Below, in pieces: positions 1 to 11,508 of a stretch of 64,000 nt of DNA. Source of the DNA: Entophlyctis helioformis (taxonomy: Eukaryota; Chytridiomycota; Chytridiomycetes; Chytridiales; Chytriomycetaceae); contig JAHLKH010000091.1 in NCBI GenBank assembly GCA_025526915.1, positions 1 to 64,000 on the forward strand. Direction: 5' to 3'. A model generated the notes under the pieces. It worked only from the letters and a program-made list of their open reading frames with translations, searched no databases and was not told the DNA's origin. Each line of letters starts with the position of its first letter. The first letter of the stretch is position 1. The translations under genes were made by a program, and so were the position numbers.

Positions 1-1490
1 CCACTACCACTGTCGTCCCGTTGTTGCTCCCACCACGACCGTCGCGCCTTTGTGATCGACGCCACTACCACTGTCGCTCCCGTCGTTGCTCCCACCACGA
101 CCGTCCGCGCCTGTTGTGATCGACGCCAACTACCACTGTCGCTGGCTCCCCGTCGGTTTGGATCGAAGCCACGACCACTGTCGCCGCCTTGCTTGTGATC
201 GACGCCACTACCACTGTCGCTCCCGTTGTTGCTCCCACCACGACCGTCGGCGCCTGTTGTGATCGACGCCACTACCACTGTCGCTCCCGTCGTTGGAGCC
301 ACGACCACTGTCGCGCCTGTTGTGATCGACGCCACTACCACTGTCGAGCCCGTTGTTGGAGCCACGACCACTGTCGCGCCTGTTGTGATCGACGCCACTA
401 CCACTGTCGCTCCCGTCGTTGGAGCCACGACCACTGTCGCGCCTGTTGTGATCGACGCCACTACCACTGTCGCTCCCGTTGTTGCTCCCACCACGACCGT
501 CGCGCCTGTTGTGATCGACGCCACTACCACTGTCGCTCCCGTTGTTGCTCCCACCACGACCACTGTCGCGCCTGTTGTGATCGACGCTACTACCACTGTC
601 GAGCCCGTTGTTGGAGCCACGACCACTGTCGCGCCTGTTGTGATCGACGCCACTACCACTGTCGCTCCCGTTGTTGCTCCCACCACGACCGTCGCGCCTG
701 TTGTGATCGACGCCACTACCACTGTCGCTCCCCGGTCGTTGCTCCCCACCACGACCGTCGCGCCTGTTGTGATCGACGCCACTACCACTGTCGCTCCCGT
801 CGTTGGAGCCACGACCACTGTCGCGCCTGTTGTGATCGACGCTACTACCACTGTCGAGCCCGTTGTTGGAGCCACGACCACTGTCGCGCCTGTTGTGATC
901 GACGCCACTACCACCGTCGCTCCCGTCGTTGGAGCCACGACCACTGTCGCGCCTGTTGTGATCGACGCCACTACCACTGTCGAGCCCGTTGTTGCTCCCA
1001 CCACGACCGTCGCGCCTGTTGTGATCGACGTCACTACCACCGTCGCTCCCGTTGTGATTGACGCCACTACCACCGTCGCTCCCGTCGTCGGATCGACCAC
1101 TACCACCGTTGCTCCCGTTGTGATTGACGCCACTACCACCGTCGCTCCCGTCGTCGGATCGACCACTACCACCGTCGCGCCTGTTGCCGGATCCTCCACC
1201 ACTACCGTCGCGCCTGTTGCCGGATCCTCCACCACTACCGTTGCTCCCGTTGCTGGATCGACCACGACTGTTGCACCCGTTGCTGGATCGACTACCACTA
1301 CCGTTGCTCCCGTCGTCGGATCGACCACTACCACGTTGCTCCCGTCGTCGGATCGACCACTACCACCGTTGCTCCCGTTGCTGGATCCACTACCACTGTC
1401 GCACCTGTTGCTGGATCCACCACGACCGTCGCGCCTGTTGCTGGATCCACCACGACCGTCGCGCCTGTTGCTGGATCCTCCACCACTGCT
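1..1490 (+). repeat. Tandem minisatellite encoding TTTVAPVV-type units
   Basis: Units of about 27-33 bp built around the words gatcgacgccactaccac and gttgttgctcccaccac recur more than 30 times. Three variants alternate: an IDATTTVAP unit, a GATTTVAP unit and a later GSTTTTVAP unit. The first 190 bp contain several irregular single-base indels. The array codes for the extracellular part of the surface protein. Confidence 0.9.
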
Positions 1491-1787
1491 GTCGTGACCG
1501 TTGTTGCGCGTTCCACGTCGGCTGTCGTCTCCATTGTTGTCGCTGCCACGACGACCGTCCCTGCCGCCGTCTACAACCCGTACGGCAACCCTACCGAGAC
1601 GCCTGCTGCCACGCCTGCCGACAAGCCTGTCTATGGCCCGTACGGTACCCCTGCGGCCACCCCTGCTGCCAAGCCTGCCGACAAGCCAGCCTACGGCGAG
1701 GACGAGTCCATTCTCTCGGGTGCCTTCCAGTCGGCGTCGGTTTCGGCCGCTGCTGTCCTTGTTGCCATTGCGGCCGCCATGCTCTGA
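1..1787 (+). CDS. Thr/Val/Pro-repeat cell-surface protein, C-terminal part, GPI-anchor-like tail
   Basis: The 5' end lies outside the window. About 1.45 kb encodes a tandem array of short units such as VVIDATTTVAP, VVGATTTVAP and VAGSSTTTVAP. A Pro/Ala/Lys/Tyr-rich segment follows with NPYGNPTETPA-like and GPYGTPAATPA-like repeats. The end is a hydrophobic Ala/Val stretch (SAAAVLVAIAAAML, stop at 1785-1787) preceded by small residues, as in GPI-anchored fungal wall or adhesin proteins. Thr-rich repeats are probable O-glycosylation sites. The repeat frame is broken several times: an extra base near 249, three compensating insertions at 724-750 and one missing C near 1336. The frame open from 226 to about 1336 must shift to reach the tail frame (1494-1787). 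Role (adhesion, wall or spore coat) is inference; no enzymatic domain is visible. Confidence 0.6.
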
Positions 1788-2015
1788 TTTTAAGATATTC
1801 TATCTCTTCGAATACATAGACGTGCTTTTATGCAAGACGGTGTTGGACAGTGTTGTGGTTGCAGTGAGCGACGCGCCAGTGTGATGGCTTCTTGTCGTTC
1901 TCGAACACGGCAGACACTGGCAACAAGACTCGATGATGAGATGACAGATGCAAGTTTAATGAATAGAAAACGAAAAATAGAACCGACGAACCGACGACCC
2001 AACCCGTTCAAGCCA
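1788..2015. other. Convergent intergenic region, surface protein / eEF3
   Basis: This 228-bp spacer lies between two convergent 3' ends. It is more AT-rich than its flanks, consistent with 3' UTRs. I see no gene in it. Confidence 0.5.
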
Positions 2016-5000
2016 CTAGTCCGACTCCGTGTCCGGCTCCTTGGTACCGCCCTCCTGCAGCCACTTCAAGTGTCTCGCACGCCGTCTCAGCTCGCGCATC
2101 TTGAGGTCGTTGCGGGTCATCTTCTTGCGTCCAGCGCTCTTGCTCAGGCTCTTGGCAATCTTTTCGGCAGAGTCCTCGAAATGGTCGTCCACGACGGCCG
2201 ACTTGCCGCGGTGCGTGACAATGCCCGCCTCGACCGACCAGATCTCGGGACACAGCGCCTCGACAAACTCCTTGTTGTGCGAGATCATGACGACCGCACC
2301 GCCCCAGTCGCGGATGGCCACCGCAAGACCGCCGAGCGAGTCGCGGTCGAGGTAGTTGGTCGGCTCGTCGAGAACGAGCATGTGCGGGTTGTTCCACATG
2401 GCGGCCGCGAGCACCACCTTGACCTTTTGGCCGCCCGACAGGCCCGAGATCGGGTTGTTGTCGGCAATATCGCCGTCCAGGCCAACCTCTTCAATGTGCG
2501 AGCGGATCACAGACGGCACAAGCTCGCGGTAGCCCTGGCCCTCGCGCGACGCCTCCTGGTCGTCAAACGCCTGCACAAGCTTGTTGAAGCCCAGTTCAAG
2601 GAGCTTCTCGCGCGGAAGCCACGCATTGTGCTTGTGCGCGAACCCGACCCACTTGATCTCGTACTGGAACGACTTTTTGAGCTTCTGGCGACCGAGGAGG
2701 TACTCGATGCGGCGCTTCTCGCCATTGTACGGAATGAGCACTTCCATCTGGCGCGCGTCCTCGTCCGTAAGCTTGCGCGTCGCCTTTTCGAGAATCTCGC
2801 GGTCCTGGCCGCCCTGGTAGCGCCACTGGATGTACTGGTTGGGCGTCAGCTCGAGGTGCTGCTCGAGATGGTGGAACGCGTGCTGCGCGACATAGCCGAC
2901 ACGCAGGTTGGGGTGCTTCCACACGGTGCCTTGCTGCGGCACGGCCTCGCCCGTGAGGACCTTGATGAGCGTCGACTTGCCGGCACCGTTGGGGCCAATG
3001 ATACCCACGCGGGACGACAGCGATAGCTGCACTGATGCGTTCATGAGCGATGGCTTTGGTGCGCCGGGGTACGTGAACGTGCCGTCGGTCATCTTCATGA
3101 TGGCCTTGGTATTACTGCGGATGCCGAGCAGGATCGAGGGAGGCGGGAAGCTGAACTTGACCGTGGACGCACTGAGCGTGTAGTACGACTTGCCGGCCGG
3201 GTACTTTTCCACAAACTTGGAGAGGTTGCCCTTGTAGTACACGAGCTTCTTGTTCTCGTAGTGGATGATCTGCGTGCACACATTGTCGAGGAACGTCGAG
3301 TCGTGCGACACGATGATGCAGGTGATCTGCGTCTGGCTGACAAGGTAGTTTTCGAGCCACGCGACGTTCTGGACGTCCAAGTGGTTGGTGGGTTCGTCGA
3401 GCAGGAGAATGTCGGCCTTCATGAGCATGGCACGGGCCAGCTCGAGCTTCATCTTCCAACCACCCGACAGGGTGCCGACAGGCTGCTCCTGGCGCTCGTC
3501 GTTGAAGCCGACCGAGTGGAGCACCTTGGCGATCTCTGTGCGCTTGACGTTGGCAAGACGCTTGTCGGACGCGATAAAGTCGAGGACGGAGAGGTCGGCC
3601 TCCTCGCCCTGGAGCGAGTGCTCGACAAAGACACTGCGGAGATCGTCCTGCGACGGGAAGCCCTCGAGCTTGCCCAGCGAGATGGCGCGCATGAGCGTGG
3701 ACTTGCCGGCACCGTTGTGACCGCAGAGGCCGTAGCGCTGGCCACGCTTGAGACGCAGACGCGTGTTGTTGAGGAGCATCATGCCTCCGTATGCAAGTGA
3801 GAACTCGCAGTTGCAGAGCTCCTCGCCCTCATCGTCGTCTTGTTCTTCCTCTGCACGCTGGGACGCAATGTACGCGTCGTTGTAGTGCTTGAACAGACGG
3901 GTGAGGAGCTTGTTGAGGTCCGAAGGGAAGATGAACGACGTCAGGTACGGCGACAGGAGCGAGACCCAGTTGGCCTCATCGTAGGATTCTGTGCGGACGA
4001 GCTCCGAGGCAATAAAGGCAACGTGCTCGATGGAGGCGTCGCAGAGCGAGGGAAGGAACAGGCCGAGGTCCGACGTGAAGGCACGGATCTGGAGACCGAC
4101 GGCAGCGGGGGTGACGGCAGCCGAGGCGGCAGCCGCCGAGTCGCGTCTCTTTTCGCCGCCAGCGGCCTTGACGAGCGTGTTGCGGGCAGCGGTTGCAAGC
4201 GCGCGGATCTCGGGGAAGGCGGCCGTCTCGATGATGCGCTCGAGGCCGGGCAGCAGCTGGGGCATGAACTGGCCAGCCTCGCGCGGCACACGGACGAGCT
4301 TGAACAGGTTGTTGGCGATCACGACGGTGGAGCGCAGGACGGCGGCGGATCTGTCGGCGAGGGCACGGAACAGGAGCGGGACCATGATGGCGAGGGCCGG
4401 GCCGGTGACCTCTGCGACAAAGGTGGTGGCCGACAGCTTCTGCACGGCGGCGGCGACGTGGTCTGGATGGGCCATGCAGTCGACGAGCAGCTGGATGTGG
4501 GGCTCGATGTCGGGGTTTCCCACGACACCGCACAGCTTGACCATGCCGGCGATTGCGGCTCTGCTGACCTGTGGATGTGCACGTGGCGGCAACGTGGCCA
4601 GATTGCAGGACAATGGGGGCGGGGCGGGGCGGGGTTAGATGCGGACGGATAAGCAAGGCAAGCGATGGTGATGAATGCGAGCACATGCGAGTACATCCAC
4701 GGCGCGCACAAGCCAGCGCCAGCCAAGACGGCGCCAGCCAAGACGGCGCCAGCCAAGACAAGACATGACAGCGATCGTGGCAGATGCCCGTTCGGCCGTT
4801 CGGCCATACGCCATGGCGTGGATGTGCACACATGAATGGCAGAAGGCAACAGACGCAACAGACGACGCAGCAGCAGACGCACCTCGGCCTTGGTTTCGTG
4901 CATGCACTCGGTGACGGCGGGGATGATGGCGGGCAGGGCGGCGCCGGTCTGCACGGGCGCACGGTCGCAAAAGGCCACCAGCTGCTCAATGGCGGCGACC

Positions 5001-5434
5001 TTGGTCTGCCACTTGCGGGTCATGGCGTCAAACAGAATGGGCAGCACGAGCGGCAGGCTGACGGGCTCGAGCAGCGCCAGGATGCAGTCGGCGGCCATGG
5101 CGGCAGCCTCGCGCACGGGGGCGCCCTTGTCGGCGGCGGCGTCGAGCACCATGGGCAGCAGCGGCAGCATGTACGGCTCGGCGGCACGGCCGACGGTGCG
5201 GGCGATGCCGGCGATGCCGAGCAGGCCGCCCTCCCGCTCCAGACCAGACTTTTTGTTCGTGGCCGAGGCGACGAGCACGGCGACGATGCCGGCCGACTCG
5301 AGCAGCAGCAGATTGGTCTTGACGAGGCCGCCGAGGTCGCGGGCGATGAGCATGCACTCCTGCGACGTGTCGCACGTGTTGAGCTTGGCGAGCAGGTCGG
5401 CCACCTGCGCCTGGGGAGTCGTTGTGGCAGCCAT
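2016..5434 (-). CDS. TEF3: Translation elongation factor 3 (eEF3)
   Basis: eEF3 is the fungal ribosome-associated ATPase that helps release deacylated tRNA from the E site and supports eEF1A delivery. The model joins 5434-4883 and 4568-2016 through a GT-AG intron in phase 0, giving 1034 aa; known eEF3 is about 1040 aa. In order: HEAT-like repeats (about 1-390); ABC domain 1 with Walker A GHNGAGKST (about 464), signature LSGGW and Walker B LLLDEPTNHLD; ABC domain 2 with Walker A GPNGAGKST (about 707). The eEF3-specific chromodomain insert lies at about 800-840 (FQYEIKWVGFAHKHNAWLP), followed by signature LSGGQKVKV and LVLDEPTNYLD. The end is a Lys/Arg-rich tail. The start was chosen as ATG 5434 (MAATTTPQ); an in-frame ATG at 5449 is possible. 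It is transcribed divergently from MFAP1. Confidence 0.97.
4716..4760. repeat. 15-bp direct repeat x3 inside the eEF3 intron
   Basis: The unit gcgccagccaagacg is present three times head to tail, the third copy ending in a. It lies within the single eEF3 intron (4569-4882), so it has no coding effect. Confidence 0.85.
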
Positions 5435-5580
5435 GCGGGTCCAAGTCACGGGCGGTTCGGCGTGGTTGTCGACTGGGCGGGAAACCTTGGCCGCCCGCTG
5501 ATTGCTGCCGCGAGCGCGCTCTCGAAAAAAAAAACGTGCAGGTTTTCAGTAACACGACGCGGGTGGTGGTTTGCGCGCAA
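5435..5580. promoter_or_regulatory. Short divergent promoter region, eEF3 / MFAP1
   Basis: Only 146 bp separate the start codons of two divergent genes, so both core promoters and both 5' UTRs must fit here. It contains a run of about 9 A at 5526-5534. No TATA box is convincing. Confidence 0.5.
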
Positions 5581-7377
5581 ATGTCCACGCGGAGGCCTGG
5601 CGCTGCAACGAGTGCAAAGCCCGCCGGCCGGCCAGCACGGCCCGTGCGCTACTGGCCAGGCAAGGCGCCTGCTGCAGACACGGCGCAGCTCTCGGACTCG
5701 GACGACGACGCAGAGGCGCCGCACGAGCAGCCGTCGCTCGAGCAGCCCGTTGCTGCGGTCACAGGTGAGTCGGACGGCCACGACGACAACGACAACGACA
5801 ACGACCTGGTGCTGCGGCAGCGGTCGAGCCGGCCGGCGGCGGCGGCGAGGGCTGCACACGCAAGGGATGCCGGCGTGGCTGCTGCTGCGTCTGCTGCTGT
5901 GTCTGTGGTTCCGCTGCCGCCTGCAAAGGACAAGCGGATGCAGCGGCTGCTTGAACGGCAGCAACAGCAGAGCGGTGGTGCAGATGGGCCGGATGGCCAC
6001 CAAGATGGCAGCCGGCGTCGTGGCCGCCAGCCAGACACGCGCAGGGATGCAGAGGACCAAGAGGCCCAAGAGGAGGGCAAGGGGGCCGCAGAGGACGACG
6101 ACGACGACGACGAGGGAGCGCTGCGCAGGCGACAGATGCTGCGAGAGCGTGCGTTGAGGCAACGGCAGGAGCAGGAGCAAGAGGACGAGGACCGTGGCGC
6201 CGAGGCCGAGCCAAGCGATGACGAGGCTGCGTCTCGGCAAGCAGCCGCACGGAGGCGTCGTCAAGCTCAAGAGCCGGTGCGTTGTTGCGGCTGCCATCTT
6301 GCTTGCTGGCGGATCTGGCTGTCTGGCTGATGACGATCGCCCTTGCACCAGCAGGATGAGGAAGAAGAAGAGGAGAGCGACGACGAAGAAGAAGAAGAAA
6401 GCGAGGATGAAGAGAGCGAGAGCGAGGATGACTACCCCATGCCCGTCCTCTTCAAGCCCGTCTTTGTGACAAAGTAGGTCGGACGCTTGACGGTCTGCAT
6501 GGATCTGCACGGGCTGACGGCAATGGCTGCTTGGCCTGCAGAAAGAACCGCGAGACGGTGCTGGAAAAGGAGCGGATGCGGCAGGAGCAGGAAATGGCAG
6601 AGCAGCAGCGGCAGGCTCAGCTGGAGGAACGAAAGAAGGAGTCGCAGCTCCTGATGGACCAAGTGTTACAACAGGAGCTGGCAGAAGGTTTGTGGTTGCG
6701 CCAGCGCGTCGCTCGTCTGCCAGCCATTCTAAACACCTTGCCGTGAACAGCACAGGCTGCAATGGACACGTTTGAGCTGGACGACACAGACAATGTGGAC
6801 GAGATTGAAGAGTACACCGCGTGGAAGCTACGCGAGTTACAGCGCATCAAGCGCGACCGCACCGAGCGAGAGCAGCGCGAGGCCGAGCAGCGCGACATTG
6901 AGCGCCGCCGCAACATGACCAACGCCGAGATCGAGGCCGAGAACGAAGCGCTTGGGCTCAAGCGGCAGGAAAAACGGTCACAGCACATCTTTGGCCAACG
7001 CTACTACCATCGCGGCGCGTTCTACCTCGACGATGAGCGCGTGGGCACGGCCGTGAAGACGACAGATGCAGACGCACCGACGCTTGGCGATCACGTCGAC
7101 AAGTCGACATTGCCGGCTGTGATGCAGGTCAAGCGGTTTGGTCGGTCGGGACAGACCAAGTACACACACCTCAAGGACCAAGATACCACTCAGGTATGTG
7201 CACTTGCTTGTTGTGGGGGGTTGTTGATCCCTGGACTGACGGACTCGGTGGATATGCGACCTGCAGTTTGACGCGGCGTGGTCCAAAAAGTCTGATGTCA
7301 ACAGAAAGTTTGTCAAGCGGCAGGGCGGCATGCAAGAGTCGTTTGACAAGCCGGGCCTCAAGAAACAGCGGACCTGA
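5581..7377 (+). CDS. MFAP1: MFAP1-family spliceosome protein
   Basis: MFAP1 is a component of the spliceosomal B complex in the nucleus. Exons 5581-6276, 6352-6473, 6542-6687, 6751-7193 and 7267-7377 join in phase to 505 aa. Seen in sequence: an N-terminal VRYWPGK segment matching the RYVSGK region of the family, then long Glu/Asp- and Arg/Gln-rich charged segments. A KPVFV(T)KK motif and a long charged helix (about 270-360) follow, then EYTAWKLRELQRIKRDR. The most conserved C-terminal part is YYHRGAFYLDD, APTLGDH, VMQVKRFGRSGQTKYTHL and DQDTTQFDAAW. The acidic N-terminal region is longer and less conserved than in animals. Family identity is secure from the C-terminal half. Confidence 0.93.
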
Positions 7378-7574
7378 GAAGCATAATGAATGCCCATTGC
7401 ACATTACTGATCTTGAAGAGACGCTGGGCGAGGCTCTTGCACGATGCTGGCGGTTGTCTCCGTTCATCTGTGGCAAGTGCGGGGCGATCCATGAACAGAT
7501 CCGATGCGGAAGCTTGTTGGCTTCGATCCGGTTTCTTACCGGGTTTCTCCGACTTTACTGCGATCCACACGACG

Positions 7575-9658
7575 ATGCAGGCAGCCAGGGCAGCAGCGGC
7601 AGCGGCAGCTGGTGGAGCAGCAAAGCGGCGACAATGGTTCACGTGGCGGCGGACGGGCCTGGCAGCCGCTCTGGGAGCAGGGCTGTGGGCAGCCGACCAC
7701 TACCTCTACGACTCGTCCATCGAGCGCAGCGTCCGCACGCTGGCCACCGGCGTGCTCATCGCCGCCGATTTCCGACTCAACTTCAGCCGGGACAAGGCCG
7801 ACCAGATCAACGACCTGCATTCCCGTGTCGCCGCCCGCATCCTGTCGCTCTGCAAGCACAACGGCGGGCTGTACATCAAGTTTGGCCAGCAGGTCGCCTC
7901 GGTGCCCGTGCTCCCGCCGCAGTACCACTCGCAGTTCAAGGAGCTGTTTGACTCGGCGCCGGCCGTGTCGCCCGAAACGGTCCGTGCGATCGTGGCGGCC
8001 GAGTTTGGGCGGCCTCCCGACGAGGTGTTTGCAACCTTTAGCGAGTATCCTGTGGCATCAGCGTCGATTGCGCAGGTGCACAAGGCCACGCTGGCGGACG
8101 GCACGACCGTGGCCGTCAAGATCCAGAAGCCGCAGATTGCGCAGCAGATGGGCTGGGACCTCCTCTGCCACCGCATCCTGCTGCTCGCTTTCCAGGTCAT
8201 CTTTGAGCTGCCGCTGTACTGGACCGCCGACTATATCGAGAGCCAGTTGCTGCTCGAGACAGACTTTGTCAACGAGGCTCGCAACGCAGAGCGTGCTGCC
8301 CGCGGTGTGAGCGAGTCGCCCGACCTGGCATCCAGGGTGTATGTACCCAAAGTGTACTGGGATCTTACCACCAAGCGCGTCATGACCTGCGAGTGGATCG
8401 ACGGCGTCCGGCTCACGGACCTGGACGCGCTGCGCAAAGAGAACATGTCGGCCGAGGCGGCCATGTCGGCTGTCGTGGACGTGTTCTCTGACCAGATCTT
8501 CCGCAAAGGGTTTGTGCACTGCGACCCGCATCCCGGCAACATCCTTGTCCGGTGGACGACACCTGACGGCGGGCCAGCCCCACCCTCGGCAGTGGCCAAG
8601 CCAGCAGCCAGCGAGCCTGGCAGCACGGCAAGCACGCCACTAAGGGTCGGATTGCCCTTGAGGCTGTGGCCGCTTCGCTCAAGCCCGCGTCGGCAGCAGC
8701 AAGTGGTGCTCCTTGACCACGGTCTCTATGTCGAATGCACCGAGCAGTTCAAGCACGACTATGCGCTGTTCTGGACATCTCTCTTTGCTCTCAACATGCC
8801 CATGATGGAGCGCATTGCCGAGGGCTGGGGCATCCGCAATGTGCAAATGTTTGCATCGGCAACTCTGCAGCGGCCGTGGAAGCCGGGACAGTCGGCGCAC
8901 ATCGCGTCGCAGATGCCTGTCAGCGCCACGGATGTCTTCGAGACCCAACGGGCCGCCAAGGAGCAGCTCAAGCATTTCCTGCATGACACGGAGCTGCTGC
9001 CCAAGGAGCTCATCTTTATCGGACGCAACCTCAAGTGAGTCTTGCCATGGGCCCGTGTCTGCATCTGTCATATAGGGGGTGCAGAGGTGAGACGGAACGA
9101 TGCTGACAAGGTGCCGATCCACACAGTTGTGTCCGCGCGAATAACCGCACGCTGGGATCTCCAGTCAACCGCGTCAATCGCATGGCGCAATGGGCAGCGC
9201 GCAGCCTGGGCGACGACTGGCGGTTGTGGCAAGACATTCATGGCATTCCTGCAGCCTCCAGTCCCGCCGCAAGCAGTCAAACCAGCAGCAGCCCTTCGCT
9301 CGCATCCCACCAATCCCCTGTGGCGCACAGCCTGTCCCACACGCCATCCCCCGTCGAGCCAGCAGCACTCGGCGTGGTTGCGTCTGCGCACTCTGCGCTG
9401 CAAGGGATCGTGAGCCGTGTGAGCTCGTGGATCACGCACAGACTGCATGTCCAGTACTGGATGTTCCAGACGACGCTTGTGCTTGCGAGCGTCGGGTTCT
9501 GGGTGACCAACACGGTGCAGGACGTGCGAGCGCTGCTGCTGCATGGACGACTCGGCGGGCACGGCGGGTTCGAGGCTGCGATGGACGAGGTGATGCGCCA
9601 GCAGATGCGTGAGCAGATGCCTGGGCTTGTCTTTGACGACAGCGTCTTTGAGGGCTGA
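7575..9658 (+). CDS. ABC1/ADCK-family atypical kinase, ADCK1/MCP2 type
   Basis: Exons 7575-9034 and 9127-9658 (GT-AG, phase 2) give 663 aa. The start was set at ATG 7575, followed by an Ala-rich, basic mitochondrial-type leader and a hydrophobic helix (TGLAAALGAGLW). UbiB/ABC1 kinase motifs are seen in order: KFGQQVAS (the KxGQ element), ASIAQVHKA, VAVKIQKP (ATP-site Lys), ETDFVNEARNAE and CEWIDG. Then come FVHCDPHPGN (catalytic Asp/Asn) and VVLLDHGLY (the DFG-like element). A low-complexity insert of about 40 aa sits between HCDPHPGN and LLDHG. The C-terminus has two hydrophobic segments. Family members act at the inner mitochondrial membrane in coenzyme Q and lipid homeostasis; the subtype is inferred from overall layout. 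Confidence 0.88.
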
Positions 9659-10026
9659 GCGCGCAATGGTGCGACGACGTGTTTGGATGGCGACTCGCGT
9701 GGTGCGGCATCTTCCGATCAGCGGGAGCCGCCATTGTCCGTGTGTGGCGTGCGTGCCAGTGCCCAATACAGCAATCTATGGCCTGCAAGAGCGCTCTAGC
9801 CGATGACGTGATTGCGTGATTGCGTGATCTGGCAAGGCAATAACGCACAATTGCGTGTTGGCTTGGCGACTACGTACGCCGAATGCGCGATGCGGCCACC
9901 TGCGCCTGCGCCGGCCTGCAAGCTTATGTGCCGCCCGCCCTGCTCTGGCTTTCCCTCAAGACTCTCAACAGCTACAAGCCCCGCCCGCTTCCCCCCTCCT
10001 AGACAGCACCTCCACAGACCCCCCTA
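9659..10026. other. Intergenic region between ADCK-type kinase and cyclotransferase genes
   Basis: This 368-bp interval lies between two genes in the same orientation. It must hold the 3' UTR of one and the promoter of the next. A small direct repeat, gattgcgtgatt, is seen at about 9810. No convincing ORF or RNA gene is visible. Confidence 0.4.
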
Positions 10027-11391
10027 ATGTCCCAGCAGCTGCTTCGTTCAAGAATGGTGCTCAGCGTGCCCGTCGGCCCCATCGCAACAGCAACAGCAGA
10101 GTCGGCGTCGCCCATGGCTGCCTCGCCATTGCCTTCTCCGCCCGTTTCGCCAGCGCCCTGTGCGTCGCGGCTGTACAGCCCAACTTCGCCGGCTGTGCGA
10201 TCGACGCTAGCCATGTCGGCTGCTCCCCTGCTGCACCGGCTGCCAAACGACCTGCATGCGCTCGTCGCCGGCAGCCATTGTGTCTCCACCCCACCAGCCT
10301 CGTTCGATGCCAGTAGCCTTCTTGCCGCCATTCTCAACAAGGATATGCTTTTGGGCCGTCCTGGCAACGACAACAACGACGATAGCGACAGCAACGACAG
10401 CGACGACAGCGACGTGTATGCCGCTGCCATTGACACTCTCACGGCCCAGCTGCAATCGCAGTCGCTGCCATCGCACCCATCCACGCCCACGCTGCACCTT
10501 CTGTTTGGCTACGGCTCGCTCATCAACCCAGCGTCTCGGCGCCGCACTTTCTCCAAGGACACCATCGGCATCCCAGTTGCCGTGCGCGGATTCCAGCGGT
10601 CGTGGTCGTATGCCTGCCCCAGACGGCAGTACACAGCCGTTGCCGTCGAGCGAGTCGCCGGGTCGGCTGCCATCACCAACGGCGTGCTGATCCCGGTGCC
10701 CGAGCCACACATCGACCTGCCCAGACTCGACGATCGCGAACGCAACTATTCCCGCGGTGTCATTGACCTGGATGACGTGCAGTTCTTGTCTCCGCGGGTC
10801 AAGCAGCGGCTGCTGCGTCTCGCACCCAACGTCATCATATGGGTCTACGAGATTTCCCAACGCTCGACGCTGGTGGCCTCCCGCCCTGCGGCCGCTGCGC
10901 CTCTGGCAGCTGCTCCTCTCGCCAGTGCACCAAAGCCGGCGTCATCGCTCAACACATCCATGCTCCCTTGCGCGTCACGGTGGCTCATGGCCGGTGGCGC
11001 AACGACGGACTACAATACCCAACCCACCCACGATACCCGCCACGCTTCTGTTGGCGCCACGGCATCCCAGCAGCACCAGCAGCAGCAGGCCGCGTCCAGC
11101 TCGCCACACAAGCCGTGCAGACACATCCCGATCCCGCAGAGCTACGTCGACTGCATTCTGGACGGATGCCTGCGCTTTGGGTCCGAGTTTGCCCGGCTGT
11201 TCATTGCGTCCACGCACGGATGGGACGGCCGCGCATGGCTCGATGACCGCCACGCCTGTGTGACCCAACGCAAGTACGTGCCCAACGCTGAAGTCGGCGA
11301 GACGCCTGCCAAGCCCGAGACTCTCGATGCAGTCGACCGTCTGTTGTCTGCCTCGTTGCCCTTGGACTACAGATCCCGTATTTCTCAATGA
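10027..11391 (+). CDS. Gamma-glutamylcyclotransferase-fold protein
   Basis: This is a single-exon frame of 454 aa. From about residue 157 it shows the GGCT/AIG2-like fold: LLFGYGSLINPASRR (the YGSL substrate-binding loop), then VRGFQRSW. LDDRERNYSR carries the Glu expected as catalytic acid/base. A low-complexity Ala/Pro/Gln insert (about 280-350) separates this from a second conserved block with IPQSYVDCILDGCL and STHGWDGRAW. The first 155 residues are Ser/Ala/Pro- and Asp/Asn-rich and look disordered. Known relatives act on gamma-glutamyl peptides, releasing 5-oxoproline. The long C-terminal block is unlike ChaC, so the exact substrate is open. Confidence 0.72.
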   Translation: MSQQLLRSRMVLSVPVGPIATATAESASPMAASPLPSPPVSPAPCASRLYSPTSPAVRSTLAMSAAPLLHRLPNDLHALVAGSHCVSTPPASFDASSLLAAILNKDMLLGRPGNDNNDDSDSNDSDDSDVYAAAIDTLTAQLQSQSLPSHPSTPTLHLLFGYGSLINPASRRRTFSKDTIGIPVAVRGFQRSWSYACPRRQYTAVAVERVAGSAAITNGVLIPVPEPHIDLPRLDDRERNYSRGVIDLDDVQFLSPRVKQRLLRLAPNVIIWVYEISQRSTLVASRPAAAAPLAAAPLASAPKPASSLNTSMLPCASRWLMAGGATTDYNTQPTHDTRHASVGATASQQHQQQQAASSSPHKPCRHIPIPQSYVDCILDGCLRFGSEFARLFIASTHGWDGRAWLDDRHACVTQRKYVPNAEVGETPAKPETLDAVDRLLSASLPLDYRSRISQ

Positions 11392-11508
11392 AACAGTATG
11401 CTGTACGCAACCGCACGATGCTTTTCTTGTCCTGCTGCCGCTTGGGTCGGTCGGGCATGGGTTCAAACTTGGGCCCAAATTTGGTCTTCAACTCGTGAAC
11501 AGTCAACG

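Noticed and set aside
1..1490. Possible CRISPR-like array
   Set aside because: The units are coding, contiguous and without unique spacers, and the window is eukaryotic.
189..1819. Several overlapping Cys/His/Arg-rich and Leu/Pro-rich frames across the repeat tract
   Set aside because: They are out-of-frame readings of the same minisatellite. Only the Thr/Val/Pro frame reaches a plausible membrane-anchor end.
5446..6762. Long minus-strand frame of 438 codons opposite MFAP1
   Set aside because: It is the antisense shadow of acidic, GC-rich MFAP1 codons. Composition is Leu/Arg/Val noise with no motif.
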